Below are positions 1 through 6,869 of a stretch of DNA of 17,496 nucleotides, one piece after another. This stretch comes from an uncultured Clostridium sp. GTDB taxonomy: Bacteria; Bacillota; Clostridia; TANB77; CAG-508. Numbering within the stretch: the first letter of the stretch is position 1; each line of letters opens with the position of its first letter. The stretch spans positions 1 to 17,496 of the forward strand of contig CAMMMI010000032.1 in NCBI GenBank assembly GCA_946497905.1, given 5' to 3'. A model generated the notes under the pieces. The model was given only the letters and a program-made list of their open reading frames with translations. It did not search any database and had not been told where the DNA came from. The translations under genes and the position numbers were made by a program.

Positions 1-58
1 AAGCCTAAGATAAATGTTAAAAGTTGTCAAATGTTAAGGCTTTCCGATTTGTTCTACA
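1..58. repeat. HR repeat, partial copy (3' part) at the window edge
   Basis: Bases 1-56 match 15251-15307 except for one missing base (gtcaaatg here, gtacaaatg there). This is the distal half of the third hairpin (H3) of the HR family, ending in the arm GGCTTTCCG-ATTTGTTC. The matching left arm would lie before base 1. The next bases (acaatag aaaagttacc) resemble the start of another H1 hairpin, so a second degenerate unit may follow. Confidence 0.85.
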
Positions 59-209
59 ATAGAAAAGTTACCATGCAACATAATATGTTTAAACAACTAA
101 AAATTAGAGTTCACAAATAATACAAAAATACTTATAAAAAATTGTAATAAAATTGTAATAATTGATAAAAGTCTATAGAGACATAGGGTATAAAACAAAC
201 AAAATAATA

Positions 210-225
210 TGTTGCAATTGCAACA
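210..225. promoter_or_regulatory. Perfect 16-bp palindrome upstream of nrdD, operator candidate
   Basis: TGTTGCAATTGCAACA is a perfect inverted repeat about 90 bp before the nrdD start. It lies about 20 bp upstream of a TATAAT (246-251); a second TATAAT is at 274-279. Neither -10 has a convincing -35. The symmetry suits a dimeric repressor or activator, but the regulator is unknown. It does not match the NrdR box that often controls ribonucleotide reductase genes. Confidence 0.35.
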
Positions 226-315
226 GTAAAAATAATTTATTGGTATATAATCAAGACAATTAAAATTCAATTATATAATGTAAATAGATGTAATTGAGGA
301 ACAGGGGGAATTGCT

Positions 316-2469
316 ATGTTAAATGTAGTAAAATTTAGTAAAAAAACAAATAGTCTTGATTTTGCTTTAATGGTTGATTCAGCAGATAAATTAGAACGTC
401 AAGCATATGATGAAAGCAAAATTGTAGAAGCTTTAGTTAAAGAAGCAAATTGTGAAGAAAAATTAGCAAGAGAGGTGGCTAAATCTGTAACAGAAAAATT
501 GCAAAAAACAGAAATAGAAACAGTTGATACATCATTAATTCGTTCATTAGTAAATAATGAATTATTCGAAAGAGGATTAAATAAGGTTTTAAAATCAAAT
601 TCAGAGGTAAACATACCATTTTATAATATTACAGAAATAATCGAAAATGCAAATAAGGAGAATGGAAACACAGCTCACAACCCAGAATCCATAAATTTAA
701 CATTAGCAGAAAGAATATTAAAAGAATATGCATTAAGAGAAATATTGCCACCAGATATAGCAGAAGCCCATTTAAATGGAGAAATACATATACATGATTT
801 AGGAATGATTGACCGTTTTTATTGCTCAGGTCATTCACCAGAATATATAAAGAAAAACGGAATAAAAAATATCCCGACAATACCATCTAATTCTAAACCA
901 GCAAACAGTGCAAATGTGCTTGCAAGACATATATGTTCAATAACTCAATTTTTACAAAGTCAATTTGCAGGAGCAATAGGTTGGGAAGCTCTAAATGTAT
1001 TTTTTGCACCTTTACTAGTAAATATGACATATAAAGAAATAAAACAATTAGCACAAACACTTATATTTGATTTATCACAACTTGCAGGAGCAAGAGGTGG
1101 ACAAGTAGCATTTACAGATTTTAATGTTTATTTATCAATTCCAGAACATTATAAAAAAGTATTAGCAACTGGAGCAAGAGGAAAATATATGGTAAAAGAT
1201 TATCTGGAAAAAATATATTATTTTGACACACAAGAAGAAGCAAAAGAATTTGCTAAAGAAAATGAATACCACCTAATGCTTTATGAAGATTATAGTAAAG
1301 AATCAGCTTTATTTACAAAAGCAATATTAGAAGTAGTAGGAGAAGGAGACGCAGACGGAATGCCATTTGCATTTCCAAAAATCAATTTACATATAAATCA
1401 AGAATCATTTACAGATCCAGTAGCAAAACAATTACTAATGTTAGCCTGTGAAGCATCAAGTAAATCAGGATGTCCATATTTTATATTTGATAGAAATGCA
1501 TTTTCAGTATCACAATGCTGTAGGCTAAAAATAGACTTCACAGAAGAAGATAAAAAATTAATAGATACACCAGAAGAACTTAGATTTGTTGGTGGTCAAA
1601 ATGTATCAATCAATTTACCAAGAATGGCATTAAAAGCAGAACATGATATAAATAAATTTTATGAAGAATTATCAAAAGCAATGGACAAAGCAGCAAGAGC
1701 ACATATAATACGTCAAGATTATGTATGGAAATTAGCAAATTTAGAAAATTCACCATTAAGTTTCTATGTAAAAGGAATGGATGGAAAGCCATATGTAAGA
1801 CTAAAAAATATTTCATACTTAATAGGAATAGTAGGACTAAATGAATGTATATATAATCTAATAGGAAAAGAAATGCACGAAACAGACGAAGCTTATTCAC
1901 TATCACTTCAAGTAATATCATACATGTATCATGAAACTAAAAAATTATCAGCAAAATACGGAATAAATATGAAACTAGAAGAAACACCAGCAGAATCAAC
2001 AGCAGGAAGATTTGCAAAACTAGACGTAAAAAAATACGGAGACAAAGCATTTGTTAAGAAAAATGAATTTGGAATGTATTATACAAACTCAGTACACTTT
2101 GCAACAGACAGTAATGTAGACTATATAACAAGACTAATGAAACAATCAAAATTCCACAACCTAGTAGAAGCAGGAAGTATGATACACATCTGGGGAGGAG
2201 AAAACAGTCCAGATCCAAAAGCAATATATGAGCTAATACAAACAACATGGGATAACACAAAATGCGTACAATGGGTATTATCACCAGAATATACACTATG
2301 TAAAGAATGTCATACCAGACATAATGGACTAATAGACAAATGTCCAAAATGCGGAAGTGAAAATGTAAGAGGAGTAACAAGAATAACAGGATACTATGTA
2401 TTTATAGACAAATTCAACAGTGGAAAACGAGCAGAATTAGCAGACAGAAAAAGAGAAAAAATAGGATAA
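316..2469 (+). CDS. nrdD: Anaerobic (class III) ribonucleoside-triphosphate reductase
   Basis: It reduces ribonucleoside triphosphates to dNTPs by glycyl-radical chemistry in the cytoplasm without oxygen. The 717-aa protein starts with an ATP-cone allosteric domain (about residues 3-93). The NrdD barrel follows, with a Cys pair at 401-402 in SVSQCCRL. Near the C-terminus a zinc site is formed by Cys662, 665, 676 and 679 (CxxC...CxxC). The radical glycine is probably Gly692 in RITGYY. The length is normal for the family. The ATG has a GGGGG Shine-Dalgarno at 304-308. A redoxin gene and the activase gene nrdG follow, so the three probably work together. No NrdR box was found upstream. A repeat array begins at the stop codon. 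Confidence 0.97.
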   Translation: MLNVVKFSKKTNSLDFALMVDSADKLERQAYDESKIVEALVKEANCEEKLAREVAKSVTEKLQKTEIETVDTSLIRSLVNNELFERGLNKVLKSNSEVNIPFYNITEIIENANKENGNTAHNPESINLTLAERILKEYALREILPPDIAEAHLNGEIHIHDLGMIDRFYCSGHSPEYIKKNGIKNIPTIPSNSKPANSANVLARHICSITQFLQSQFAGAIGWEALNVFFAPLLVNMTYKEIKQLAQTLIFDLSQLAGARGGQVAFTDFNVYLSIPEHYKKVLATGARGKYMVKDYLEKIYYFDTQEEAKEFAKENEYHLMLYEDYSKESALFTKAILEVVGEGDADGMPFAFPKINLHINQESFTDPVAKQLLMLACEASSKSGCPYFIFDRNAFSVSQCCRLKIDFTEEDKKLIDTPEELRFVGGQNVSINLPRMALKAEHDINKFYEELSKAMDKAARAHIIRQDYVWKLANLENSPLSFYVKGMDGKPYVRLKNISYLIGIVGLNECIYNLIGKEMHETDEAYSLSLQVISYMYHETKKLSAKYGINMKLEETPAESTAGRFAKLDVKKYGDKAFVKKNEFGMYYTNSVHFATDSNVDYITRLMKQSKFHNLVEAGSMIHIWGGENSPDPKAIYELIQTTWDNTKCVQWVLSPEYTLCKECHTRHNGLIDKCPKCGSENVRGVTRITGYYVFIDKFNSGKRAELADRKREKIG

Positions 2470-2620
2470 TTACCAATTTGGGGACGTGCCCAAAAATGGA
2501 AAAAATAATTACTAATTAGGGACGTGTCCAAAAATGGAAAAAATAATTACTAATTAGGGACGTGTCTAAAATTGGAAAAAATAATTACTAATTTAGAGAT
2601 GTGTCAAAAATTGGAAGAAT
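2468..2620. repeat. Four tandem 38-39 bp REP-like units after nrdD
   Basis: Units lie at 2468-2506, 2507-2544, 2545-2582 and 2583-2620. Each holds a core like ccaattt-GGGACGTG-cc-aaaaatgg, a short imperfect hairpin, plus a gaaaaaataattac linker. Identity falls from left to right; the last unit has lost much of the core (gagatgtgtc). The first base overlaps the nrdD stop codon. The same core recurs near 7623-7655, and GGGGACG recurs in the palindrome at 8509-8626. Units are contiguous with no unique spacers, so this is not a CRISPR array. It separates nrdD from its partner genes and may act on mRNA stability or termination. Confidence 0.9.
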
Positions 2621-2658
2621 AAATAATTAATTAGAAGACAAAAGTAGGGGGAATTAAA

Positions 2659-2892
2659 ATGTTAAAATTATATACAACAACAACATGTCCAAGATGTCAA
2701 GCATTAAAAGGAATGTTTAAAGAAAATGAGATACAATATGAAGAAGTAAATATAGAAAATGATTTTGTTGCAAGAGCAAAATTATTAGAAAATGATATAT
2801 ATCAAGTTCCAGCCTTAGAGGTAAACGGAGTAGTAAAATCAGGAGAAGTAGAAGAACTTTATAATTTTGGAAATATTAAAGCAAATAATTAG
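2659..2892 (+). CDS. Glutaredoxin-like redoxin (NrdH-type)
   Basis: A 77-aa thioredoxin-fold protein with the CPRC redox motif (Cys10, Cys13) after the first strand and a probable cis-proline in YQVPAL (Pro51). This is the usual size for NrdH or small glutaredoxins. Lying between nrdD and nrdG, it probably supplies electrons to NrdD; some class III reductases use a redoxin instead of formate. The start has an AGGGGGA Shine-Dalgarno about 8 bases upstream. nrdG follows after 22 bases, so they are almost surely co-transcribed. Its exact donor role is inferred from gene order. Confidence 0.9.
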   Translation: MLKLYTTTTCPRCQALKGMFKENEIQYEEVNIENDFVARAKLLENDIYQVPALEVNGVVKSGEVEELYNFGNIKANN

Positions 2893-2914
2893 AAAAAGCA
2901 AGGGGAATTATAGT

Positions 2915-3580
2915 ATGTTAAAATCAGTAATATGGGCGAGTATGTTAGACTATCCAGGAAAAGTGTGTACATCTTTATTTTTTGAAGGGTGTAATTTTGC
3001 TTGCGAATATTGTCAAAATAAAGATATTAGTAAGGCAAAATCAATAGATTTTGAGAAGGAAATTTTACCTAAATTAATAGAAAGAAAAGATTTTGTAAAG
3101 CATGTTATTTTATCAGGAGGAGAATGTACAATTTGTCCTGATATACAAAAAATAATTGATATTTTATATGGAAAAGATTTTAAGATAGGAATACATACAA
3201 ACGGATACAATACGGAATTTTTAGAAAAAAATAAAGAAAAAATTAGTTATATAGGTATGGACTTTAAAACTAGTTTTGATAAGTATAATTTATTAGCTGG
3301 CAGAAAAATTGATATTAGCAAGATAAAGAAAAGTGTTGATTTTATTATAAATAATATACCTGAATATGAACTTAGAACTACAGTTTATCCGAAATTTGTT
3401 GATGAAAATGATTGCATTTCTATTGCAAAATATTTGTCAGAAAAAAATGCAAAAAAATATGTACTTCAACAATATAAAAGAGTGGACGGAGTTGCTGTAA
3501 TTCCATTTTCACCTGAAAAACTAGAAGAAATAAAAAATAAATGCAATAAATATATAAATACAACATTAAGAATAGGATAA
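2915..3580 (+). CDS. nrdG: Radical SAM activase of anaerobic ribonucleotide reductase
   Basis: It uses a 4Fe-4S cluster and S-adenosylmethionine to make the glycyl radical on NrdD. The 221-aa protein has the cluster motif CNFACEYC (Cys26, Cys30, Cys33; CxxxCxxC) and the SAM-binding GGE motif in ILSGGECT. The N-terminus (SVIWASMLDYPGKV) resembles the longer NrdG branch rather than the short E. coli type. The open frame runs further upstream, but the start at 2915 fits the family and has AGGGGA at 2901-2906, 8 bases before the ATG; earlier ATGs lie inside the redoxin gene. Pyruvate formate-lyase activases are related, but the nrdD neighbour favours NrdG. Confidence 0.93.
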   Translation: MLKSVIWASMLDYPGKVCTSLFFEGCNFACEYCQNKDISKAKSIDFEKEILPKLIERKDFVKHVILSGGECTICPDIQKIIDILYGKDFKIGIHTNGYNTEFLEKNKEKISYIGMDFKTSFDKYNLLAGRKIDISKIKKSVDFIINNIPEYELRTTVYPKFVDENDCISIAKYLSEKNAKKYVLQQYKRVDGVAVIPFSPEKLEEIKNKCNKYINTTLRIG

Positions 3581-3716
3581 AATATGTTGTTGAAGATTTA
3601 TAAATTCTATTGATTTTCTATCTTTATTAATATTCTATGTGTCTATTAACTATGTATATAGTGTTTGTTTGAAATAATAGAAAAATATAATAACTATTTA
3701 AATTTATGTAAAATTG

Positions 3717-3725
3717 TGGTATAAT
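3717..3725 (+). promoter_or_regulatory. Extended -10 promoter of the 62-aa orphan gene
   Basis: TGG-TATAAT is a full extended -10 element, 33 bases before the ATG at 3759. The -35 position holds TTTAAA (3697-3702, 17-bp spacing), a weak match to TTGACA. Confidence 0.6.
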
Positions 3726-3758
3726 ATAGTTATAAAAACGTTGAAAGGAGAACGAAAG

Positions 3759-3947
3759 ATGGAAAAATTTAACCTTTTAAGTAGACTGAACCCATATTAT
3801 TATGAGGTTCGGGAGACAGAAAAGACAACTATAGTTAGGAGAAGGACAGATCATCATATAATTTTTGCAATCTCATCTCAAGGTGAGAAGACAAAAATAT
3901 TTATGGATGAAGAGTCTTTTCCTAATATGATAAGACTATCCATCTAA
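3759..3947 (+). CDS. Small conserved-looking protein of unknown function (62 aa)
   Basis: I do not recognise this protein. It has 62 residues starting MEKFNLLSRLNPYYYEV, is charged (a run of Arg in VRRRTDHH) and has no signal peptide, membrane segment or Cys pair. It is probably a soluble single-domain protein. The ATG at 3759 was preferred over a TTG at 3714 because AAAGGAG (3744-3750) lies 8 bases before it; the 3714 start would overlap the -10 box. It has its own promoter and a strong terminator, so it forms a compact one-gene unit. These signals make it a credible gene despite its size. Confidence 0.75.
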   Translation: MEKFNLLSRLNPYYYEVRETEKTTIVRRRTDHHIIFAISSQGEKTKIFMDEESFPNMIRLSI

Positions 3948-3951
3948 AACA

Positions 3952-3997
3952 GGAAGTGGCGAGAGGAATATAATTAATCCTCTTGCCATTTCCTTTT
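3952..3997 (+). terminator. Intrinsic terminator after the 62-aa gene
   Basis: A 16-bp stem (3952-3967 with 3978-3993, two G-U pairs, 10-nt loop) is followed by TTTT. It starts 4 bases after the stop codon. The T-tract runs straight into the first HR unit. Confidence 0.85.
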
Positions 3998-4155
3998 CAT
4001 ACAATAGGAAAGTTACCCTTTCCTATTGTATAAAAAGTGCTTCGCACAACGGATGCACACAATTTTACATACGTAAAATTGGCACAGAACAAATTAACGG
4101 AAAGCCAAAGAGAAAGTTAAAGATTGTACAAATGCTAAGGCTTTCCGATTTGTTC
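3993..4155. repeat. HR repeat unit A: three consecutive hairpins
   Basis: H1: 3999-4012 pairs with 4018-4031 (14 bp, ATACAATAGG arm), extendable through the T-tract and an A-run. H2: CAATTTTAC (4060-4068) pairs with GTAAAATTG (4073-4081) around atac, with an outer TGC/GCA clamp and a bulged ACA. H3: GAACAAAT (4087-4094) and CGGAAAGCC (4098-4106) pair with 4139-4155, leaving a 3-nt bulge. A short conserved stretch, GCTTCGCACAAC, links H1 and H2. No ORF is plausible here. Confidence 0.9.
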
Positions 4156-4313
4156 TTGAATAGGAAAAATCGAGTTTTTCCTATTCAAGAACATCGCTTT
4201 GCTCTAACAAATGCACACAAATTTTACTAAAGTAAAATTTGGCGCACGAACAATGACGCGGGCTTTGAAATGTTATAAACAGAAAAAATGTTCAAAAAAG
4301 CCCGCTATTGTTC
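4152..4313. repeat. HR repeat unit B: same architecture, different stem sequences
   Basis: H1: 4152-4169 pairs with 4175-4192 (18 bp, perfect, loop TCGAG). H2: CAAATTTTAC pairs with GTAAAATTTG around taaa (4218-4241), again after ATGCACA. H3: GAACAAT (4248-4254) with ATTGTTC (4307-4313) and GCGGGCTTT (4258-4266) with AAAGCCCGC (4297-4305), with an internal bulge as in unit A. The first four bases (GTTC) are shared with the H3 arm of unit A, so the two hairpins compete. Confidence 0.88.
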
Positions 4314-4350
4314 TAAAAATAATAAAAATCTAATTACTAGCAAATTAGTT

Positions 4351-4393
4351 GTTATCATTGATGTATTATGCCAATATAGCTGTCAATGGTAAC
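4351..4393. other. Long-loop hairpin upstream of pyrH
   Basis: GTTATCATTGA (4351-4361) pairs with TCAATGGTAAC (4383-4393), 11 bp with one wobble and a 21-nt loop. It lies upstream of a TATGAT (4450-4455) that could be the pyrH -10 box; no good -35 was seen. No T-tract follows, so it is not a simple terminator. It may be an operator or a further degenerate HR hairpin. Confidence 0.35.
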
Positions 4394-4497
4394 ATTAAAT
4401 TTTCAAAAATTAAGAAAAAATTAAAAAAATACTGTATTTTTTTTCATTATATGATAAAATAAGCATGACAAAATAAAATTTAAGGAGAGTGAAAAAA

Positions 4498-5205
4498 TTG
4501 TCAGAGCCGAAATATAAAAGAATATTATTAAAATTAAGTGGCGAAGCATTAGCAGGAGAACAAAAGACAGGAGTAAATGTAGAAACAGTAGGAAATATAT
4601 GTGATAAAATAAAAGAAATTGTTGACATGAGAGTACAAGTAGCAATAGTAGTAGGAGGAGGAAACTTCTGGAGAGGAAGAAACGGACATCAAATGGAAAG
4701 AACAACAGCAGACTATATGGGAATGCTTGCAACAGCAATGAATGGATTAGCATTACAAGACGCATTAGAAGCAAGAGGAGTATATTCAAGAGTCCAAACA
4801 TCAATAGAAATGAGAGAAATAGCAGAACCATTTATACAGAGAAAAGCAGAAAAACATCTAAATAGAGGAAGAGTAGTAATATTTGCATGTGGTACTGGTC
4901 ATCCATATTTTACAACAGATACAGCAGCTGTATTAAGAGCAACAGAAATAAAAGCAGATATAATTTTATTAGGAAAGGCAATAGACGCAGTATATTCAGC
5001 AGATCCAAAGATAGAACCAGACGCAATTAGATATGAAGAAATATCATATTTAGATGTATTAAATAAAGATTTAAAAGTAATGGATTCAACAGCAACAGCA
5101 ATGTGTAGAGATAATAACATACCATTACTAGTATTTGGAATATCAGACCCAGAAAATATAGTAAAAGCAGTTAAAGGAGAAAGAATAGGAACAATTGTAA
5201 GTTAG
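4498..5205 (+). CDS. pyrH: UMP kinase
   Basis: It phosphorylates UMP to UDP in pyrimidine nucleotide synthesis, as a cytoplasmic hexamer of the amino-acid-kinase fold. The 235-aa protein has the KRILLKLSGEAL N-terminal phosphate loop, the VVGGGNFWRGR glycine-rich motif and the TTDTAAVLRA motif near the middle. I chose the TTG at 4498: it gives the usual MSEPKYKRILLKLSGEAL start, and AAGGAG at 4482-4487 is 10 bases upstream. A GTG at 4489 sits against the Shine-Dalgarno. It heads the pyrH-frr pair found in most bacteria, but the usual upstream rpsB-tsf are absent and an HR repeat stands there instead. Confidence 0.96.
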   Translation: MSEPKYKRILLKLSGEALAGEQKTGVNVETVGNICDKIKEIVDMRVQVAIVVGGGNFWRGRNGHQMERTTADYMGMLATAMNGLALQDALEARGVYSRVQTSIEMREIAEPFIQRKAEKHLNRGRVVIFACGTGHPYFTTDTAAVLRATEIKADIILLGKAIDAVYSADPKIEPDAIRYEEISYLDVLNKDLKVMDSTATAMCRDNNIPLLVFGISDPENIVKAVKGERIGTIVS

Positions 5206-5233
5206 GGGAGAAAAATGTTTATATAGGGGTCTA

Positions 5234-5314
5234 TTGACATTAGAAGAGATTAAAAAAATATTAGATGATAATATAAAAATAGATAGAGAAGAGAAAGAAT
5301 TAGGAGGAAGATAA
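5234..5314 (+). CDS. Possible 26-codon ORF between pyrH and frr
   Basis: A TTG-started frame encodes MTLEEIKKILDDNIK... ending in ELGGR. It is acidic with a helical look (EEIKKILDDN). An AGGGG lies 4 bases before the TTG, which is close. The last codons contain the AGGAGG that serves as the frr Shine-Dalgarno, so its translation could be coupled to frr. No family is recognised; it may be chance or a gene remnant. Confidence 0.25.
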   Translation: MTLEEIKKILDDNIKIDREEKELGGR

Positions 5315-5316
5315 TT

Positions 5317-5865
5317 ATGGATTATACAAATTTAAAAGAAAAAATGGAAAAATCAATAAATGTTTATAGTGAAAGGTTAGCAGAGGTTAGAGCTGGAAGA
5401 GCAAATCCAGCAATATTAAATAAAGTAAAAATAGACTATTATGGAACACCAACACCAATAAATCAAGTAGCAGGTATATCAGTTCCAGAAGCTAGATTAA
5501 TAATGATACAACCATGGGATGTAAGTATATTAAAAGAAATAGAAAAAGCAATTTTAGCGTCAGATATAGGAATAAATCCAAATAATGATGGAAAAGTAAT
5601 AAGACTAGCTTTTCCAGAATTAAATGAAGAGAGAAGAAAAGATATAGTAAAAGATATAAAGAAAATGGCAGAAGAAGCAAAGGTAGCTGTAAGAGCTATT
5701 AGAAGAGAAGGAATAGATGAAGCTAAAAAGCAACAAAAAGATGGAGATATAACAGAAGATGAATTAAAACAAGCAGAAAATGAGATCCAAAAAATCACAG
5801 ATAAAAATATAGAAGAAATAGATAAAATATTAGAAGTAAAAGAAAAAGAAATAATGTCTGTATAG
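5317..5865 (+). CDS. frr: Ribosome recycling factor
   Basis: It splits post-termination ribosomes together with EF-G. The 182-aa protein matches the family length (about 185). It has the RAGRANPAIL motif near residues 26-35, the YYGTPTPINQVAGISVPE region of domain II, and the C-terminal helix with the RREGIDEAKK stretch. The ATG has a strong AGGAGG about 8 bases before it. It follows pyrH after 111 bases, the usual pairing, and is probably in the same transcript as the genes downstream. Confidence 0.97.
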   Translation: MDYTNLKEKMEKSINVYSERLAEVRAGRANPAILNKVKIDYYGTPTPINQVAGISVPEARLIMIQPWDVSILKEIEKAILASDIGINPNNDGKVIRLAFPELNEERRKDIVKDIKKMAEEAKVAVRAIRREGIDEAKKQQKDGDITEDELKQAENEIQKITDKNIEEIDKILEVKEKEIMSV

Positions 5866-5934
5866 CAATTAGCCTATTATTAGATATTTAGTTAACGAAA
5901 AACATAAATTACATATTTTCCTAAGGAGAATGTT

Positions 5935-6822
5935 ATGGATTTTAAAAATAATTTAAAAAAATATCAGCAAAATATAAATAGTCAATTAGAACAATATCTT
6001 AGAAAACAAGAATGTCCTGAAAAATTATTAAATAATTCAATGGAATATAGCCTAATGGCAGGAGGAAAAAGATTAAGACCTATTCTAGTAATAGCAACAT
6101 ATGAATTGTTTAGAAAGGATATAGAAAAATGTTTTCCATATGCTATAGCAATAGAAATGGTACACAATTTTTCACTAATTCATGATGATTTGCCAGGAAT
6201 AGATAATGATGACTTCAGACATGGTAAGCCAACTAATCATAAACAATTTAATGAAGCTACAGCAATACTAGCAGGAGATGGCTTATTAAATAATGCATAT
6301 ATTGTTATTAGTAAAGATTTGAAAAACTCCAAAAAAGAAGATTTAAGCAGAAAAATACAAGTATTTAATGAATTTTCTACTTCTGTAGATAGAATGATTG
6401 CAGGAGAATATGTAGACACAGAATATGAAGGAAAACAAATACAAGCAGAATATTTAGATTATATACATGAAAATAAAACAGGAGCTTTATTAAGGTTATG
6501 TGTAAGAATGGGAGCAATATTAGCAGATTGTAGCAAAGAAGACTTAGATAAATTGACAATTTATGCAGAAAAAATAGGTTTAGCATTTCAGATAAAAGAT
6601 GATATATTATCAGAAGAAGGAAATGAAGAGATTCTGGGAAAACCTGTTGGAAATGATAAAGAAAGGCAAAAATGCACATATGTGTCAAAATATGGACTTA
6701 AAGAAGCAAAAAGCAAATTAGAAAAAATAATACAAGAAGCAATAAAACAAATTGAAAATTATGGTGAAAAAGCAGAGTTTTTAAAATGTTTAGCTTTATA
6801 TATTCAAAACAGAAATAAATAG
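5935..6822 (+). CDS. ispA: Farnesyl diphosphate synthase-type polyprenyl synthase
   Basis: It condenses isopentenyl diphosphate onto allylic diphosphates to make farnesyl (or geranylgeranyl) diphosphate, the substrate of UppS. The 295-aa protein has GGKRLRP (residues 43-49), the first Asp-rich motif DDLPGIDNDD (from Asp84) with two residues between the DD and P-region as in bacterial FPP synthases, and the second motif FQIKDDILS (Asp222-Asp223). The last Asp of the usual DDxxD is Ser226. The ATG has AAGGAGA six bases upstream. Its place between frr and uppS is unusual for the classic cluster but logical, since UppS uses its product. Chain length cannot be fixed by eye. Confidence 0.92.
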   Translation: MDFKNNLKKYQQNINSQLEQYLRKQECPEKLLNNSMEYSLMAGGKRLRPILVIATYELFRKDIEKCFPYAIAIEMVHNFSLIHDDLPGIDNDDFRHGKPTNHKQFNEATAILAGDGLLNNAYIVISKDLKNSKKEDLSRKIQVFNEFSTSVDRMIAGEYVDTEYEGKQIQAEYLDYIHENKTGALLRLCVRMGAILADCSKEDLDKLTIYAEKIGLAFQIKDDILSEEGNEEILGKPVGNDKERQKCTYVSKYGLKEAKSKLEKIIQEAIKQIENYGEKAEFLKCLALYIQNRNK

Positions 6823-6869
6823 GTTTATAGATAAATCCTATACAAAAATCTAAATATTATAAGGAGGGC

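Noticed and set aside
1..315. NrdR boxes upstream of nrdD
   Set aside because: No sequence close to the ACACWATATATWGTGT-type box was found.
1610..1921. Long minus-strand open frame inside nrdD
   Set aside because: Leucine-rich low-complexity translation from the antisense of AT-rich coding DNA, with no start signals; the same applies to frames at 2054-2380, 4421-4831, 5463-5798, 6377-6688, 8627-9028 and 12085-12387.
2468..2620. CRISPR-like tandem repeats
   Set aside because: Units are contiguous with no unique spacers and diverge along the array; no cas gene is present.
3581..3713. Terminator after nrdG
   Set aside because: Only weak AT-rich inverted repeats were seen, with no stable stem followed by a T-tract.
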